DNA of 64,000 bases from Bdellovibrio reynosensis (lineage in GTDB: Bacteria > Bdellovibrionota > Bdellovibrionia > Bdellovibrionales > Bdellovibrionaceae), in contig NZ_CP093442.1 in NCBI RefSeq assembly GCF_022814725.1, positions 1,736,001-1,800,000 of the forward strand. Direction: 5' to 3'. The notes under the pieces were generated by a model that worked only from the letters and a program-made list of their open reading frames with translations, did not search any database and was not told the DNA's origin. Numbering within the stretch: position 1 is the stretch's first letter; each line of letters starts with the position of its first letter. The translations under genes and the position numbers were made by a program. Positions 29,242-37,856 of this stretch are shown here, piece after piece.

Positions 29242-31437
29242 TTAGAAGTCTTGAGTGTTAGGTGCCGCAGTTACCCCCGTATCTAACTGTCCCACGATTC
29301 TTGGGGTCAGGAAGATAAGAAGTTCAGACTTTTCTTTCGAGATATTTTTTGTCTTGAACAAATAACTCACGAAAGGAAGTTCACGGAACCATGGCACACC
29401 CGTTTCACCGTCTGTCGCATCACTTTGATAGATACCGCCGATGACTGCTGTTTGACCGTTCTTAACTAGCACGCGGGTATTGGCTTCCCGGCTATTCACC
29501 GCAAAAGCGCCTTGTCCCGCACTGCTGACGTCTGCACCTCTAAACTGTCTGTTTACAAGTACTTTCATTATAACAGAACCGTCTGCCGTCACTTGAGGTG
29601 TAACCTCTAATCTTAAAGTTAACGGTTTAAACTGGAACGTCTCTTGAGTCGCTGTCCCGTTTTGAGTCACCTGACGAACTGGCACCTCAGTCGTTTGATT
29701 AATGTCGGCTCTTTCGTTGGTCATTGTCATGATTCTTGGAGCCGAGATGATTTTAACCTGCTCTTCGCTTTCTGATAATGAAAGTGCTGCCTGTAAAGTA
29801 CCGAATACATCCAGAGTTCCCACTGCCAAGTTGAAATTCAAATTTCCTGGAGTGTTCGCGCCTGGATTGACGTTAAAGCTTGGATTCATGTTCACCGGGC
29901 CACGCGCTGTTGAGCCCAGTTTGATTGGTGAGCCGGAAGCGCCCCAGTTCACACCGATATTTCTAGTGAAGCTTTCTTTTGCTTCTACGATTTTACCTTC
30001 GATTAAAACTTGCGGAGGTTGCGTATCCAAACTTGCGATAAGTTTAGCTGCGCGCTCTAAGTTTTCTTCGATGTCAGTAACTACCAAGGCGTTGGTACGA
30101 GCGTCACCGACGACTCTGCCGCGATCACCTAAGAAATCTTTGATTTTCTTTTCAAGCTCTTCAACACGGGCATAGCTTACTGGGAACATACGAACTTTAA
30201 GAGGTTCAATGTTCTTTCTTGCTTGAGCCATTTTAGTCGCGTCATCTTCTTCCGCTCTTAAGTCAGTTTGTGGCGCGATTCTTAGAACGTTACCTTGGCG
30301 AGTGTATCCAAGCTTTTTCGCTTTCATGATCACAACCAAAGCTTGGTCCCAAGGAACTTGGCGCAGCTTTAAGCTGACAGCGCCTTTAACATCTTCAGAG
30401 ATCACCATGTTGACGCCGCTTTCTTCAGTGATGAAGTTTAAGGCGTCGCGGATATCCATATTGTTGGTTTCTAAAGAGATCTTCTTACCATAGAACTTGT
30501 TGTTGCCAGCAAGGAACTCTGTCAGATTTTGGCTTGGTAAAATTTGGCTTTCACCGTCAACTTCGGCACCTTGAACTGCTTGCGGTTCTTGCGAAGCCAC
30601 ATCAGAAGAAGATCCGCCACTTGCAACCACTAACAGACTGTTGCCTTCTGTTTGTACTGCGGGCTCGCCCACGCCTTCACGAAGCTGAATCACGAAGCGC
30701 GCGGTGTTTGAACCTGGATTTTGATAGGCATCAATCGCACCCACACTGCCTTTGATATCACGAGTGTTAAGGGAACGTTTTAAACGATCTGGAAGAATCG
30801 CATTGTTCACTTCAATAATATATTGGCGCAATTCAGGATTAGTTCTTGTCGTATAAGATAGCGGCTTATCAGCTTGAACGATAATGGTGCCACCAGACTC
30901 ATTGGCTTTAAACTGCAAATCAGTGATGTTTGCAGGGGCGCCCGTCGGCGCTGCAACTTGCGGCGAAGTTTCTTGCACAGGACTTGGAATAGTTTCTGTT
31001 TGCACAGGCTCAGCTGGTGGAGTTGGCTCATTGTCAGCAATTCCACTATCGGCAAACGGGTCTTCCGTTGGTGCTGCCTCTTGTGTTGGTTCTGGTGGAG
31101 GAGGTTCCGCCGCCGCTTGTTCTGTTGGTGGAGGAACATCTGCAGGTTGTTCTACTCCGGCTTGGTTTACTTCTTCTTCAACAGCAAGGTCTTGATCACC
31201 CTGTGCTTGCTGAGGTTCAGCGGGAGCTTGTTCAGTCTGAGCTTGTTTATCAACATCTGATTCTTCAAAATCAGAAAAATCTTCGCTGCCCTCGCTGGTT
31301 TCGCTGTCTGCCGCAGCAACCTCTTCAGTGGACTCAGCACCATCTAAAGACAAATCGTCTTCAACCGGGCGGCTGGCGCATGAGGTGAGTGATGCAATCA
31401 TTGCACTAAGGATTACTAGTCTAATGAATCCGTTCAT
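29242..31437 (-). CDS. pilQ: Type IV pilus secretin PilQ
   Basis: A 731-residue outer-membrane secretin. The signal peptide resembles a lipoprotein signal (SAMIASLTSC). About 25-165 is acidic and Pro/Gln-rich. One AMIN peptidoglycan-binding domain spans about 169-272 (ITDLQFKANESGGTIIVQAD). The STN/N0 domain is at about 310-385, secretin_N at about 405-470 (VVGDARTNALVVTD) and the secretin pore at about 480-720 (VLIEGKIVEAKESF; VPWFRELPFVSYLFK; LLIFLTPRIV). Length is similar to other delta-type PilQ proteins, though they often have several AMIN domains. GGAGGA precedes the ATG. It is the last pil gene of a minus-strand unit, ahead of a lipoprotein. Confidence 0.95.
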   Translation of the reverse strand: MNGFIRLVILSAMIASLTSCASRPVEDDLSLDGAESTEEVAAADSETSEGSEDFSDFEESDVDKQAQTEQAPAEPQQAQGDQDLAVEEEVNQAGVEQPADVPPPTEQAAAEPPPPEPTQEAAPTEDPFADSGIADNEPTPPAEPVQTETIPSPVQETSPQVAAPTGAPANITDLQFKANESGGTIIVQADKPLSYTTRTNPELRQYIIEVNNAILPDRLKRSLNTRDIKGSVGAIDAYQNPGSNTARFVIQLREGVGEPAVQTEGNSLLVVASGGSSSDVASQEPQAVQGAEVDGESQILPSQNLTEFLAGNNKFYGKKISLETNNMDIRDALNFITEESGVNMVISEDVKGAVSLKLRQVPWDQALVVIMKAKKLGYTRQGNVLRIAPQTDLRAEEDDATKMAQARKNIEPLKVRMFPVSYARVEELEKKIKDFLGDRGRVVGDARTNALVVTDIEENLERAAKLIASLDTQPPQVLIEGKIVEAKESFTRNIGVNWGASGSPIKLGSTARGPVNMNPSFNVNPGANTPGNLNFNLAVGTLDVFGTLQAALSLSESEEQVKIISAPRIMTMTNERADINQTTEVPVRQVTQNGTATQETFQFKPLTLRLEVTPQVTADGSVIMKVLVNRQFRGADVSSAGQGAFAVNSREANTRVLVKNGQTAVIGGIYQSDATDGETGVPWFRELPFVSYLFKTKNISKEKSELLIFLTPRIVGQLDTGVTAAPNTQDF

Positions 31438-31459
31438 TAGTTCCTCCTGAAAAAAAGTA

Positions 31460-32218
31460 CTACTTTTTTAATTCCAAAATACGTGGTTCTTTAAGGGATT
31501 TTCCGTCTTCGTACCTAGTTTCCATGATGACGATTTCTCCCTCACGGATGGCCGCCACAAAACCTTCGTTTCGGCCGATCTTTGAGTTCTTAACTACAGT
31601 GTAAACAGTGCCATCTGGATCTCTCACCATGGCACGGGGCTTTTTAACATCCCACAAAATTCCTACGATTTGTAAACGCTCAAGTTCCCAACGTTGTAAC
31701 GGCTCAAGAACTTCTTGTTGTTTTACAGAGCTATCTGCTGACACTGTCGTTGTTGGACGTGCCGTGCGGAAAACTTTGAAAGGATCTCTTTTGCCAGTTG
31801 GGTCATAAAAATAATCATCCTTAGGGATGAACTGCTGGGCCGGAGCCGCCGTTGCACCATCACCCACGGGCGCATCCATTCCTTGTGGAGGAGCTGGCAC
31901 TTGCGAAGGCATAGATTCCGCAGGTGGCTGGGGAACGGGCTCTTGGGTTGGAGCAGGTCCGCCACCTGGAGTCGGAGCTTGTGCTGGAGGAGGCGTCGCT
32001 GATTCTGGAGTTGGTGGGACCAAGTCTTTAGCATCTGGCTTGCCAGGAACTTGAGTCGCTTCCATTTCTTTTAAAAACTCAGCAGGCAAATCCCCACTTG
32101 CAGGCGCATTGCCCTGGGAATAAGCCGGGGTCATAAACTTCATGCTGACTGCGAAGGCCGCCCACAGTCCCAATGATGCAACTAGTATGTAAGATACAAC
32201 CCATCTTAAAGACTTCAC
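31460..32218 (-). CDS. pilP: Type IV pilus lipoprotein-like protein PilP
   Basis: 252 residues. It has an N-terminal membrane segment (VVSYILVASLGLWAAFAVSM) and no lipobox Cys, so it seems to be anchored by a helix, not by lipid. About 45-130 is a long Pro/Ala/Gln linker. The PilP beta-domain is C-terminal (about 150-250), with KRDPFKVF, LERLQIVGILWDVKKPRAMV and VGRNEGFVAAIREGEIVIME-like strands. PilP links the PilN-PilO complex to the PilQ N0 domain. Its start overlaps the pilO stop by 4 bp. Confidence 0.9.
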   Translation of the reverse strand: MKSLRWVVSYILVASLGLWAAFAVSMKFMTPAYSQGNAPASGDLPAEFLKEMEATQVPGKPDAKDLVPPTPESATPPPAQAPTPGGGPAPTQEPVPQPPAESMPSQVPAPPQGMDAPVGDGATAAPAQQFIPKDDYFYDPTGKRDPFKVFRTARPTTTVSADSSVKQQEVLEPLQRWELERLQIVGILWDVKKPRAMVRDPDGTVYTVVKNSKIGRNEGFVAAIREGEIVIMETRYEDGKSLKEPRILELKK

Positions 32219-32811
32219 TGTGGAGTCTCCGTGCCTTCAGGTTTCTTTTTTTCTTCAGGAGCAAGTTTGTATCCTACTACCTGACCTTCAAACTTAATAC
32301 GTTTTGAATTCGGCTCTGGCTCTGAAATGACAATGTTTTTTACCCGAGCCATTCTTTCTGCTGTTGAAACCAAGAAAGTAAATTGTGCAAGTTCGGCGTA
32401 AGAGCCCTCAAGACTGACTTCCACCGGAACTTCTTCAACTACTTCCTTTTTGATGTTTTCACTAGGTTTCTTTGATTTTACACTGACGCCAGAGTTACGA
32501 GCAAAATCATCGATCGCTTTATTGATATCAATCGAGAATAAAACGGACGGAAGACGGCGCGAGATTTCTTGGTACTTCGCACTTAACTGTCCTACTTTTT
32601 CTTGCATCTCTTGAACTTGCTTTAATGTCGCGTCGGTGTCTTTTTTCTTATTTTCTTCTTCTTGGAGTTGTTGAGCAATGGTAGCAATTTGTTCATCAAC
32701 AGCTGTACCGTCATCATAAACAGCATACCAATACAATCCAGTTAGTACTAAACCGATGAATAGGACCTTATTAAATGGTTGAGCTGCGAGTTGATCGAAG
32801 AATTTATTCAT
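32215..32811 (-). CDS. pilO: Type IV pilus inner-membrane protein PilO
   Basis: 198 residues: a short cytosolic start, one membrane helix (about 14-30, KVLFIGLVLTGLYWYAVYD), a coiled coil (about 35-80) and a periplasmic ferredoxin-like domain (about 95-180, with VPVEVSLEGSYAELAQFTFLV, the typical PilO signature). It pairs with PilN to form the alignment complex. It overlaps pilN and pilP by 4 bp each. Confidence 0.92.
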   Translation of the reverse strand: MNKFFDQLAAQPFNKVLFIGLVLTGLYWYAVYDDGTAVDEQIATIAQQLQEEENKKKDTDATLKQVQEMQEKVGQLSAKYQEISRRLPSVLFSIDINKAIDDFARNSGVSVKSKKPSENIKKEVVEEVPVEVSLEGSYAELAQFTFLVSTAERMARVKNIVISEPEPNSKRIKFEGQVVGYKLAPEEKKKPEGTETPQ

Positions 32812-33416
32812 TCTGCTCTCTCCAATACACAGCTGATTTCAAATTTTTTTAAGACCACACCTTCTTGTGTGATCTCGCTTGAACTAACCAAATTCACATC
32901 CATCAGGAATACACTTTTCGTCAAAGCTTCCAAAAACTGAGAAACCTCAAAGTCGCTTAATGCTAGACCTTGAACATTCACTTTATCCGGATTTACCTGA
33001 ATACGTGTTAACCACGCCTTTTCCGGGATAACTGTTTGCAATAGATCCAAGACGCGAATTTCGCGTTGGCGATCCTTAGCGATTTTTTCTAAGGCAGAAA
33101 TACGGGCTTCAATCAAAGCCTCGTCTTCTTTAAACTTTTTAATTTCAGCCACTGAAGCCGCTTGTCTAGAGTTGTAGTTTTGCAACTCTGCTAGCATCTG
33201 TTGCTTAGCATTCAATTCAGCAATTTTAGCTGGGACGTTTTGGTTTTCATAAATGAAAAAGCCCAAGGGACCCATCAATATGACGATCAAACGCTTCAGA
33301 GCCTCTTTTCTTACTTCATCAGGCGCTAAAAATGTGTCTGAAGAAATACCAAGGTTAGCACTTATGGGGGATCCAGCACTGATGGCGGCGTTGGATGCAA
33401 GATTGATTTTAATCAT
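32808..33416 (-). CDS. pilN: Type IV pilus inner-membrane protein PilN
   Basis: 202 residues. The N-terminal MIKINLASN is the conserved stretch that binds the PilM cleft. Then come a membrane helix (about 43-60, RLIVILMGPLGFFIY), a coiled coil (about 65-115) and a periplasmic domain with PEKAWLTRIQVNPDKVNVQGLA-like strands. It overlaps pilM by 4 bp. The insertion of about 25 residues between the PilM-binding stretch and the membrane helix is longer than in gamma-proteobacteria. Confidence 0.92.
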   Translation of the reverse strand: MIKINLASNAAISAGSPISANLGISSDTFLAPDEVRKEALKRLIVILMGPLGFFIYENQNVPAKIAELNAKQQMLAELQNYNSRQAASVAEIKKFKEDEALIEARISALEKIAKDRQREIRVLDLLQTVIPEKAWLTRIQVNPDKVNVQGLALSDFEVSQFLEALTKSVFLMDVNLVSSSEITQEGVVLKKFEISCVLERAE

Positions 33417-34465
33417 GCATCCCCCTTTTCTCTAAGAGCAAGACCCGTTACTACACCAGCAAAAGAACTGATCTGATCTAAATATTCAGGAGAGAATTTT
33501 TTAGGATTGGCCTTCACTCTTAAGAACGGATTGAAGGGTTCCATCAAAATACCCGTTACGCGTGACACTGTTTCAATAAGACCCGAAGTTGCCGAACTTC
33601 CGCCAGTATAAAAACAACGATTTAGAACAAGGCCATTTGTTGTGGCACTTAAAAAGTCTAAACTGCTGCGGATCTCTTCCGTCACGGCTTCATTGGTTGC
33701 ACTAATGATACTGTGAACTTCATCGGGCACTTCGCGACGGGAAACGGCGCTGAGTTTTAAAGCTTCTGCTTCACCGACAGTGACACCCATCGCTTTATGG
33801 ATCTCATTTGTATAGTTAGCGCCACCCACAGGAATATCGCGGCAGAAAATAACTTCCCCGTTTTGAACGACGACGAAGTTCGTAATTGAAGCACCGAAAT
33901 TTAAGATACCGATGATTTCACCTGGGATTTTTCCGTAGTTCAATTCAAAGGCGTTCGCTAATGCAAAACCGCTGACGTCAAGAACCCCACAAGTTAAACC
34001 ACTGACCTCGATCACTTGGGTGTATTGCGTGACCAGCTCATTTTGAGCAGCAATAAGAAGAATATCCATTGTGTCTGGGGAACTGCTGGCTGCAAGAATG
34101 TGATGGGCTAAGCTGATATTGTTGATATCAAAAGGAATGTATTGTTCAGCCTCAAAACGAATTTGGTCTTTAATCAATTTTTTATCCATACGGGGAATGG
34201 TGATTTTCTTAACGATCACGGCAGTTCCCCACATGGCAGTGGCAATATTTTTTCGTTTTGTTTTTACTTCGTTTATTAATGACTGAATCGCGATTCCGAC
34301 AGAAGCAATGTCGACGATCTCCCCGCCAGTCACGGAGTTCGGAGGAGTGGGTGCAAAACCAAAAGAAAGCAGTTGGGCTCCTTTTCCATTGAAGTCCATC
34401 TCAGCTAACTTAATCGAACTCGTTCCGATATCGAGTCCTATAACTTTCTTTGACTTAAAAAACAT
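33413..34465 (-). CDS. pilM: Type IV pilus assembly ATPase-fold protein PilM
   Basis: 350 residues, actin-like (FtsA fold), cytosolic. The phosphate-1 loop is GLDIGTSSIKLAEM (about 10-23). Other features are FEAEQYIPFDINN, the phosphate-2 motif ILNFGASITNFVVV and the GGSSATSGLIE adenosine loop. It binds the PilN N-terminus and signals to the pilus motor proteins. It is the first gene of the pilMNOPQ unit. A strong sigma70-type promoter and a long inverted repeat lie in front of it. Confidence 0.95.
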   Translation of the reverse strand: MFFKSKKVIGLDIGTSSIKLAEMDFNGKGAQLLSFGFAPTPPNSVTGGEIVDIASVGIAIQSLINEVKTKRKNIATAMWGTAVIVKKITIPRMDKKLIKDQIRFEAEQYIPFDINNISLAHHILAASSSPDTMDILLIAAQNELVTQYTQVIEVSGLTCGVLDVSGFALANAFELNYGKIPGEIIGILNFGASITNFVVVQNGEVIFCRDIPVGGANYTNEIHKAMGVTVGEAEALKLSAVSRREVPDEVHSIISATNEAVTEEIRSSLDFLSATTNGLVLNRCFYTGGSSATSGLIETVSRVTGILMEPFNPFLRVKANPKKFSPEYLDQISSFAGVVTGLALREKGDA

Positions 34466-34485
34466 GCGTTTGCTGCTTCCCCGGG

Positions 34486-34533
34486 TTGTGCCACAAAGAT
34501 GTCATTTCAACGACTTACGTCTTTGGGACACAA
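34486..34533 (-). promoter_or_regulatory. Long inverted repeat in the pilM leader
   Basis: TTGTGCCACAAAGA (34486-34499) and TCTTTGGGACACAA (34520-34533) are complementary except for the middle positions, with a nested GTC/GAC pair in the loop. It starts just downstream of the predicted transcription start and ends 20 bp before the ATG, so it would form a 5'-leader hairpin or a repressor site. Confidence 0.55.
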
Positions 34534-34547
34534 GTCCTAATAGTAAA

Positions 34548-34576
34548 ATTATTTCTGCTCAAAGTGGGAATGTCAA
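34548..34576 (-). promoter_or_regulatory. Sigma70-type promoter of pilMNOPQ
   Basis: -35 TTGACA (34571-34576), 17-bp spacer, -10 AATAAT (34548-34553). This is the best promoter match I found in the window. It lies in the 210-bp gap between pilD and pilM, so pilM is not simply dependent on upstream genes. Confidence 0.8.
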
Positions 34577-34674
34577 ACAAGGGTCCAGTGAACCGTTTGA
34601 AGAAACAAAATAGCACAGAAGCGAGGTGAACTTTGGTCTTGCTTTGACCGTCCTTAGTCTAGCTTTCTATCCCC

Positions 34675-35463
34675 TTAAACTGATGGAAGAAACAGATTCA
34701 AATACCAAAGAGCGATCGTTTCGCCGCCAAAAAGATAAATGACCGCGCCCAACGCAAGATAAGGTCCGAAAGGAATCACGGTTTTTAACCCAGCGTTTTG
34801 CTTTCTTGCCATAAAAAGACCTACGACACTACCAACGATCGCAGATGTCATGATCACAAAAGGAATGGCCTTCCAACCTAACAAAGCACCGATCCAAGCA
34901 AGCAATTTTATATCGCCGCCACCCATGCCTTCATTTTTAGTTAAAAGGTAGTAGATGTAAGCCATTCCCCAAAGAAAGCCACCGCCCATTAAAACACCCC
35001 AAAAAGCATCCATAAATTCGCGGTGAGGGTTTAAGGCGGCACCCACAAGTCCGATCACAATCCCTGAAAGAGTAAATTCATCGGGAAGGATCATGTGATC
35101 AAGATCGATGAATGTACATACGACTAATCCGAAAATGAAAATCAAATATTCAGGAAGACTCCAAGAAAATCCAAGGTAATAAAAACTTAAGGCAAAAAGG
35201 CTCGCCATAATAAGTTCGACCAATGGATAACGGAAAGAATACTTTGCCTTACACTTACGGCAACGACCCTTTAAGATGAACCAACTTAAAATCGGGATGT
35301 TGTCATACCACTTAATCGGAGTTTTACAGGAATAACAATAACTGCGGGGCTTCACTACACTTTCATCTTTTGGGAGGCGATAAATAATAACGTTGGCAAA
35401 GCTGCCAAAGATCGCGCCAAGTATGAAAAAGAACCCTAGAAATGTGAAATCAATGTTAGACAA
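34675..35463 (-). CDS. pilD: Prepilin peptidase/methyltransferase PilD
   Basis: About 262 residues from a TTG at 35461-35463, which has AGGAGA 7-8 nt upstream; an ATG at 35485-35487 would lengthen the start into the upstream gene. The N-terminal methylase domain has GSFANVIIYRLP and two zinc-type pairs CYSC and CRKC. The catalytic aspartates of the peptidase lie in TFIDLDHMILPD and GGGDIKLLAW. There are about eight membrane helices. The enzyme cleaves type IV prepilin leaders and methylates the new N-terminus. No pilin gene is in the window. Confidence 0.93.
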   Translation of the reverse strand: MSNIDFTFLGFFFILGAIFGSFANVIIYRLPKDESVVKPRSYCYSCKTPIKWYDNIPILSWFILKGRCRKCKAKYSFRYPLVELIMASLFALSFYYLGFSWSLPEYLIFIFGLVVCTFIDLDHMILPDEFTLSGIVIGLVGAALNPHREFMDAFWGVLMGGGFLWGMAYIYYLLTKNEGMGGGDIKLLAWIGALLGWKAIPFVIMTSAIVGSVVGLFMARKQNAGLKTVIPFGPYLALGAVIYLFGGETIALWYLNLFLPSV

Positions 35464-36226
35464 TGTCTTTTCTCCTAAACAGCGCATTGGATATCAAAAT
35501 CAGTAAAACCACCCATCCTAAGCTGTGGGTCAGCATCCATAATACGTTCTGAGCTGGAATACCGTTTTCAAGATAATAAGAAGACTTCCAATTCATTTTA
35601 AAAAGGTTCGGAGTCATCCAGTGCAAAACTTTGACGGCTTGAATGAAAAAAGCATCTTTGCTTTTTTCTGCAAAAAAAGAAAGATCGTTCAGCCAGTGCC
35701 CTAAAAGAAAAACCATCACTCCTGCAGTTAAAGCTAACACCGGGCGAACGACAAGACTGAAGGCGATCACGCATCCTAAGACGATAGCACTTTCAAACCA
35801 AAGACTGAGGCAGATTTCGGCGAAAGCAACAAGCTGCTGAGGCGACTTCGCCAAGCCTAACAAGAAGAAAAGAAGTACCGATAAAAACAAAAGCAACAAA
35901 GTATTTAAGCCTAATACGCCCAGAATTTTACCTAACAAAAATTGCGGGCGGCTGACCGGGCGGGAAAGAATAAGCAGGCAGGTTTGCTTTTCAACTTCTT
36001 TTGAAATTAGAAAAGCGCCGGCGAAAATCGAAACGCCTAGTAAAGCGATCTGGATAGATAAAAAGCCAAAATCAGTAAGAATTTTTCGTTGTTCGGCAAA
36101 CGATAAAGCGCCAAGCAAAAAACTGAGCGCTAACATGATGGCCGCGATAAAAAGAACGACCAAAAAGAATCTTTCTCGAAGCATCTCTTGTAATGTGGTG
36201 CGACCCAAAGCCCAAATTTTAGCCAT
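35456..36226 (-). CDS. ABC-2 type permease (PilI-like)
   Basis: 256 residues with about six membrane helices and the N-terminal ABC-2 pattern (TTLQEMLRERFFLVVLF; SKEVEKQTCLLILSRPVSRPQFLLGK). It pairs with the ATPase gene, which it overlaps by 8 bp. Gene order (ATPase, permease, pilD, pilM onwards) is that of M. xanthus pilH-pilI-pilD-pilM, where this transporter is required for pilus assembly. The transported substrate is unknown. I leave the symbol empty because the match is by position and type, not by alignment. Confidence 0.82.
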   Translation of the reverse strand: MAKIWALGRTTLQEMLRERFFLVVLFIAAIMLALSFLLGALSFAEQRKILTDFGFLSIQIALLGVSIFAGAFLISKEVEKQTCLLILSRPVSRPQFLLGKILGVLGLNTLLLLFLSVLLFFLLGLAKSPQQLVAFAEICLSLWFESAIVLGCVIAFSLVVRPVLALTAGVMVFLLGHWLNDLSFFAEKSKDAFFIQAVKVLHWMTPNLFKMNWKSSYYLENGIPAQNVLWMLTHSLGWVVLLILISNALFRRKDIV

Positions 36227-36962
36227 TGGATTGCTCTTTTCCCTTTAGAACCGCAAAGGCCTTTTCTAAGCTACTAAACTCAGACATGAAGCTGCTTAAG
36301 ACGCCGTCATAAAGAATACGACCTTTATTGACCACCACTAGATGGGTACAAAGTTCTTCCATATCTTGAAGCAGATGACTGCTGAAGAAGATGCTGACCC
36401 CCCGTTTTTGTTCTTCACGAAGGATGTCTTTCACTAAAGCTCGCCCATCGGGATCCAAGCCTGACATTGGCTCATCCAAGATGATAAGATCCGGATTTGT
36501 TAAAATGGCTTGAGCGATTCCAATTCTTTGCAACATTCCTTTAGAATAAGTGCGAAGGCGGCGATCCTTTGCTTCAAGTAAGTCGACTTTTTTTAATGCT
36601 GTTTGCGCACTTTCGTGGAAATTCTTTAAAGAAGATCCAAAACACAAATTCCAATGAAGCTTTAGAAATTCCATTCCGGTTAGGAATTCATAGAGATATG
36701 GACGCTCTGGAAGATACCCAATACGGGTTTTAGATTCACTGGAAAGGGGTTTACCGAAAAAGTGAATGTCACCAGCATCAGGACGAATGAAGTCAAAAAG
36801 GCATTTGATCGTTGTGGTTTTACCCGCCCCATTGCTGCCGACAAAACCTGTAGTTTGACCGGAGGGAATTGAAAAGCTCACGTTTTGTAAGACGTGGCGG
36901 TCCTTTTCAAAAAGTCCCCCTTTGAATGTCTTATTCAAATTTCTAACTGAAAGTACGTCCAT
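36219..36962 (-). CDS. ABC transporter ATPase (PilH-like)
   Basis: 247 residues. Walker A is GSNGAGKTT (about 37-45), Q-loop near GYLPERPYLYE, signature YSKGMLQRIG, Walker B LIILDEPMSGLDPDG and switch His SSHLLQ. It is of the ABC-2 exporter type (CcmA/NatA-like). It is 10 bp after the PhnD-like gene and overlaps the permease gene. By gene order it corresponds to M. xanthus PilH. Confidence 0.88.
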   Translation of the reverse strand: MDVLSVRNLNKTFKGGLFEKDRHVLQNVSFSIPSGQTTGFVGSNGAGKTTTIKCLFDFIRPDAGDIHFFGKPLSSESKTRIGYLPERPYLYEFLTGMEFLKLHWNLCFGSSLKNFHESAQTALKKVDLLEAKDRRLRTYSKGMLQRIGIAQAILTNPDLIILDEPMSGLDPDGRALVKDILREEQKRGVSIFFSSHLLQDMEELCTHLVVVNKGRILYDGVLSSFMSEFSSLEKAFAVLKGKEQSNG

Positions 36963-36971
36963 GTTTGAATT

Positions 36972-37856
36972 TTATGGCTTCAACCCTAAAGCTTTCACCA
37001 TCTCCCTGACAGGATCATACTGTTTAGAAGTGGCTGGCATCAAGTCGCGAGAACCTAAAATTTCAGTGTAAGTGTCTTTACCGCGATTTTCTTGAACTAA
37101 ATCAATCAAAGCAAACATTAAAGAATGAGTGGTTTTAGGGTATAGATCGTAGAAATCCTGACGAACAGCGAAGGGATCGTTCGGAATCGGAGGACTTTGC
37201 CAAATGATACGATATTTGGCTTTTTTATCGGTGCCGAATTTCTTCCAAGCGCCTTGTTCCCCTTTGTCGTCATCGCTAAAAACAGCCGCGGCATCGACTT
37301 TTTTAGCCTCTAAGAACTGAATTGAAGCTTGGTGATTGCCAGTAAAGACCATCTCTTTAAAATCTTTTTCACTGAACCCCAGTTTTTTGAACTCAGCCCA
37401 CGGATAAAGATAGCCAGATGATGACTTATCATCGACAAAGGCCATTCTTTTGCCTTTAAGCTGCTTCAGATTTTTAATTCCAGAGCGCAATGGCGTGATG
37501 ACCATAGAATAGTAGTAAGGCTCATGCCATGATTTTTTTAATAGAACTTTGGCTTTCGCTTGTTCTTCAGCAAGAACGTAAGTCGCTGAGCTAAAGAATG
37601 CGAAATCGACTTTTTTTGTTTTCATGGCCTCGATGAGGCCAGAATAATTTTTAGAAATGTAGATGTTTACCGGAATGTTTAAGCGCGTTTGCAACTCTTT
37701 TGCTAACGTTAGACCTTGCTCTCGGACGTTTTCTGGATTGCCGCCTGGAATAACACCGATGGTGATTGCTGGTGGTGCTTCCTCAGCTGGAGTGTTTTCA
37801 GCAAATACTGGTGAAAAAACAAGCAGCGTGATCAGTCCAAGAATCAGTCTTTTCAA
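36972..37856 (-). CDS. PhnD-like periplasmic substrate-binding protein
   Basis: 294 residues with a signal peptide ([19 protein letters not shown], cut near VFA-EN) and a PhnD-type binding fold: [11 protein letters not shown] near the start, [36 protein letters not shown] and a second lobe to the end. PhnD proteins bind phosphonate or phosphate for import, but no PhnE permease is present. The only transporter genes here encode an ABC-2 exporter-type pair. It starts at a TTG overlapping the carB stop by 4 bp, with GGAGG upstream. It may serve as a sensor or a pilus-related accessory protein. Confidence 0.8.
   Translation of the reverse strand: MKRLILGLITLLVFSPVFAENTPAEEAPPAITIGVIPGGNPENVREQGLTLAKELQTRLNIPVNIYISKNYSGLIEAMKTKKVDFAFFSSATYVLAEEQAKAKVLLKKSWHEPYYYSMVITPLRSGIKNLKQLKGKRMAFVDDKSSSGYLYPWAEFKKLGFSEKDFKEMVFTGNHQASIQFLEAKKVDAAAVFSDDDKGEQGAWKKFGTDKKAKYRIIWQSPPIPNDPFAVRQDFYDLYPKTTHSLMFALIDLVQENRGKDTYTEILGSRDLMPATSKQYDPVREMVKALGLKP

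Noticed and set aside
30807-31388. Long frames opposite and out of phase with the start of pilQ
   Set aside because: They arise from the Pro/Gln/Ala-rich low-complexity part of PilQ.
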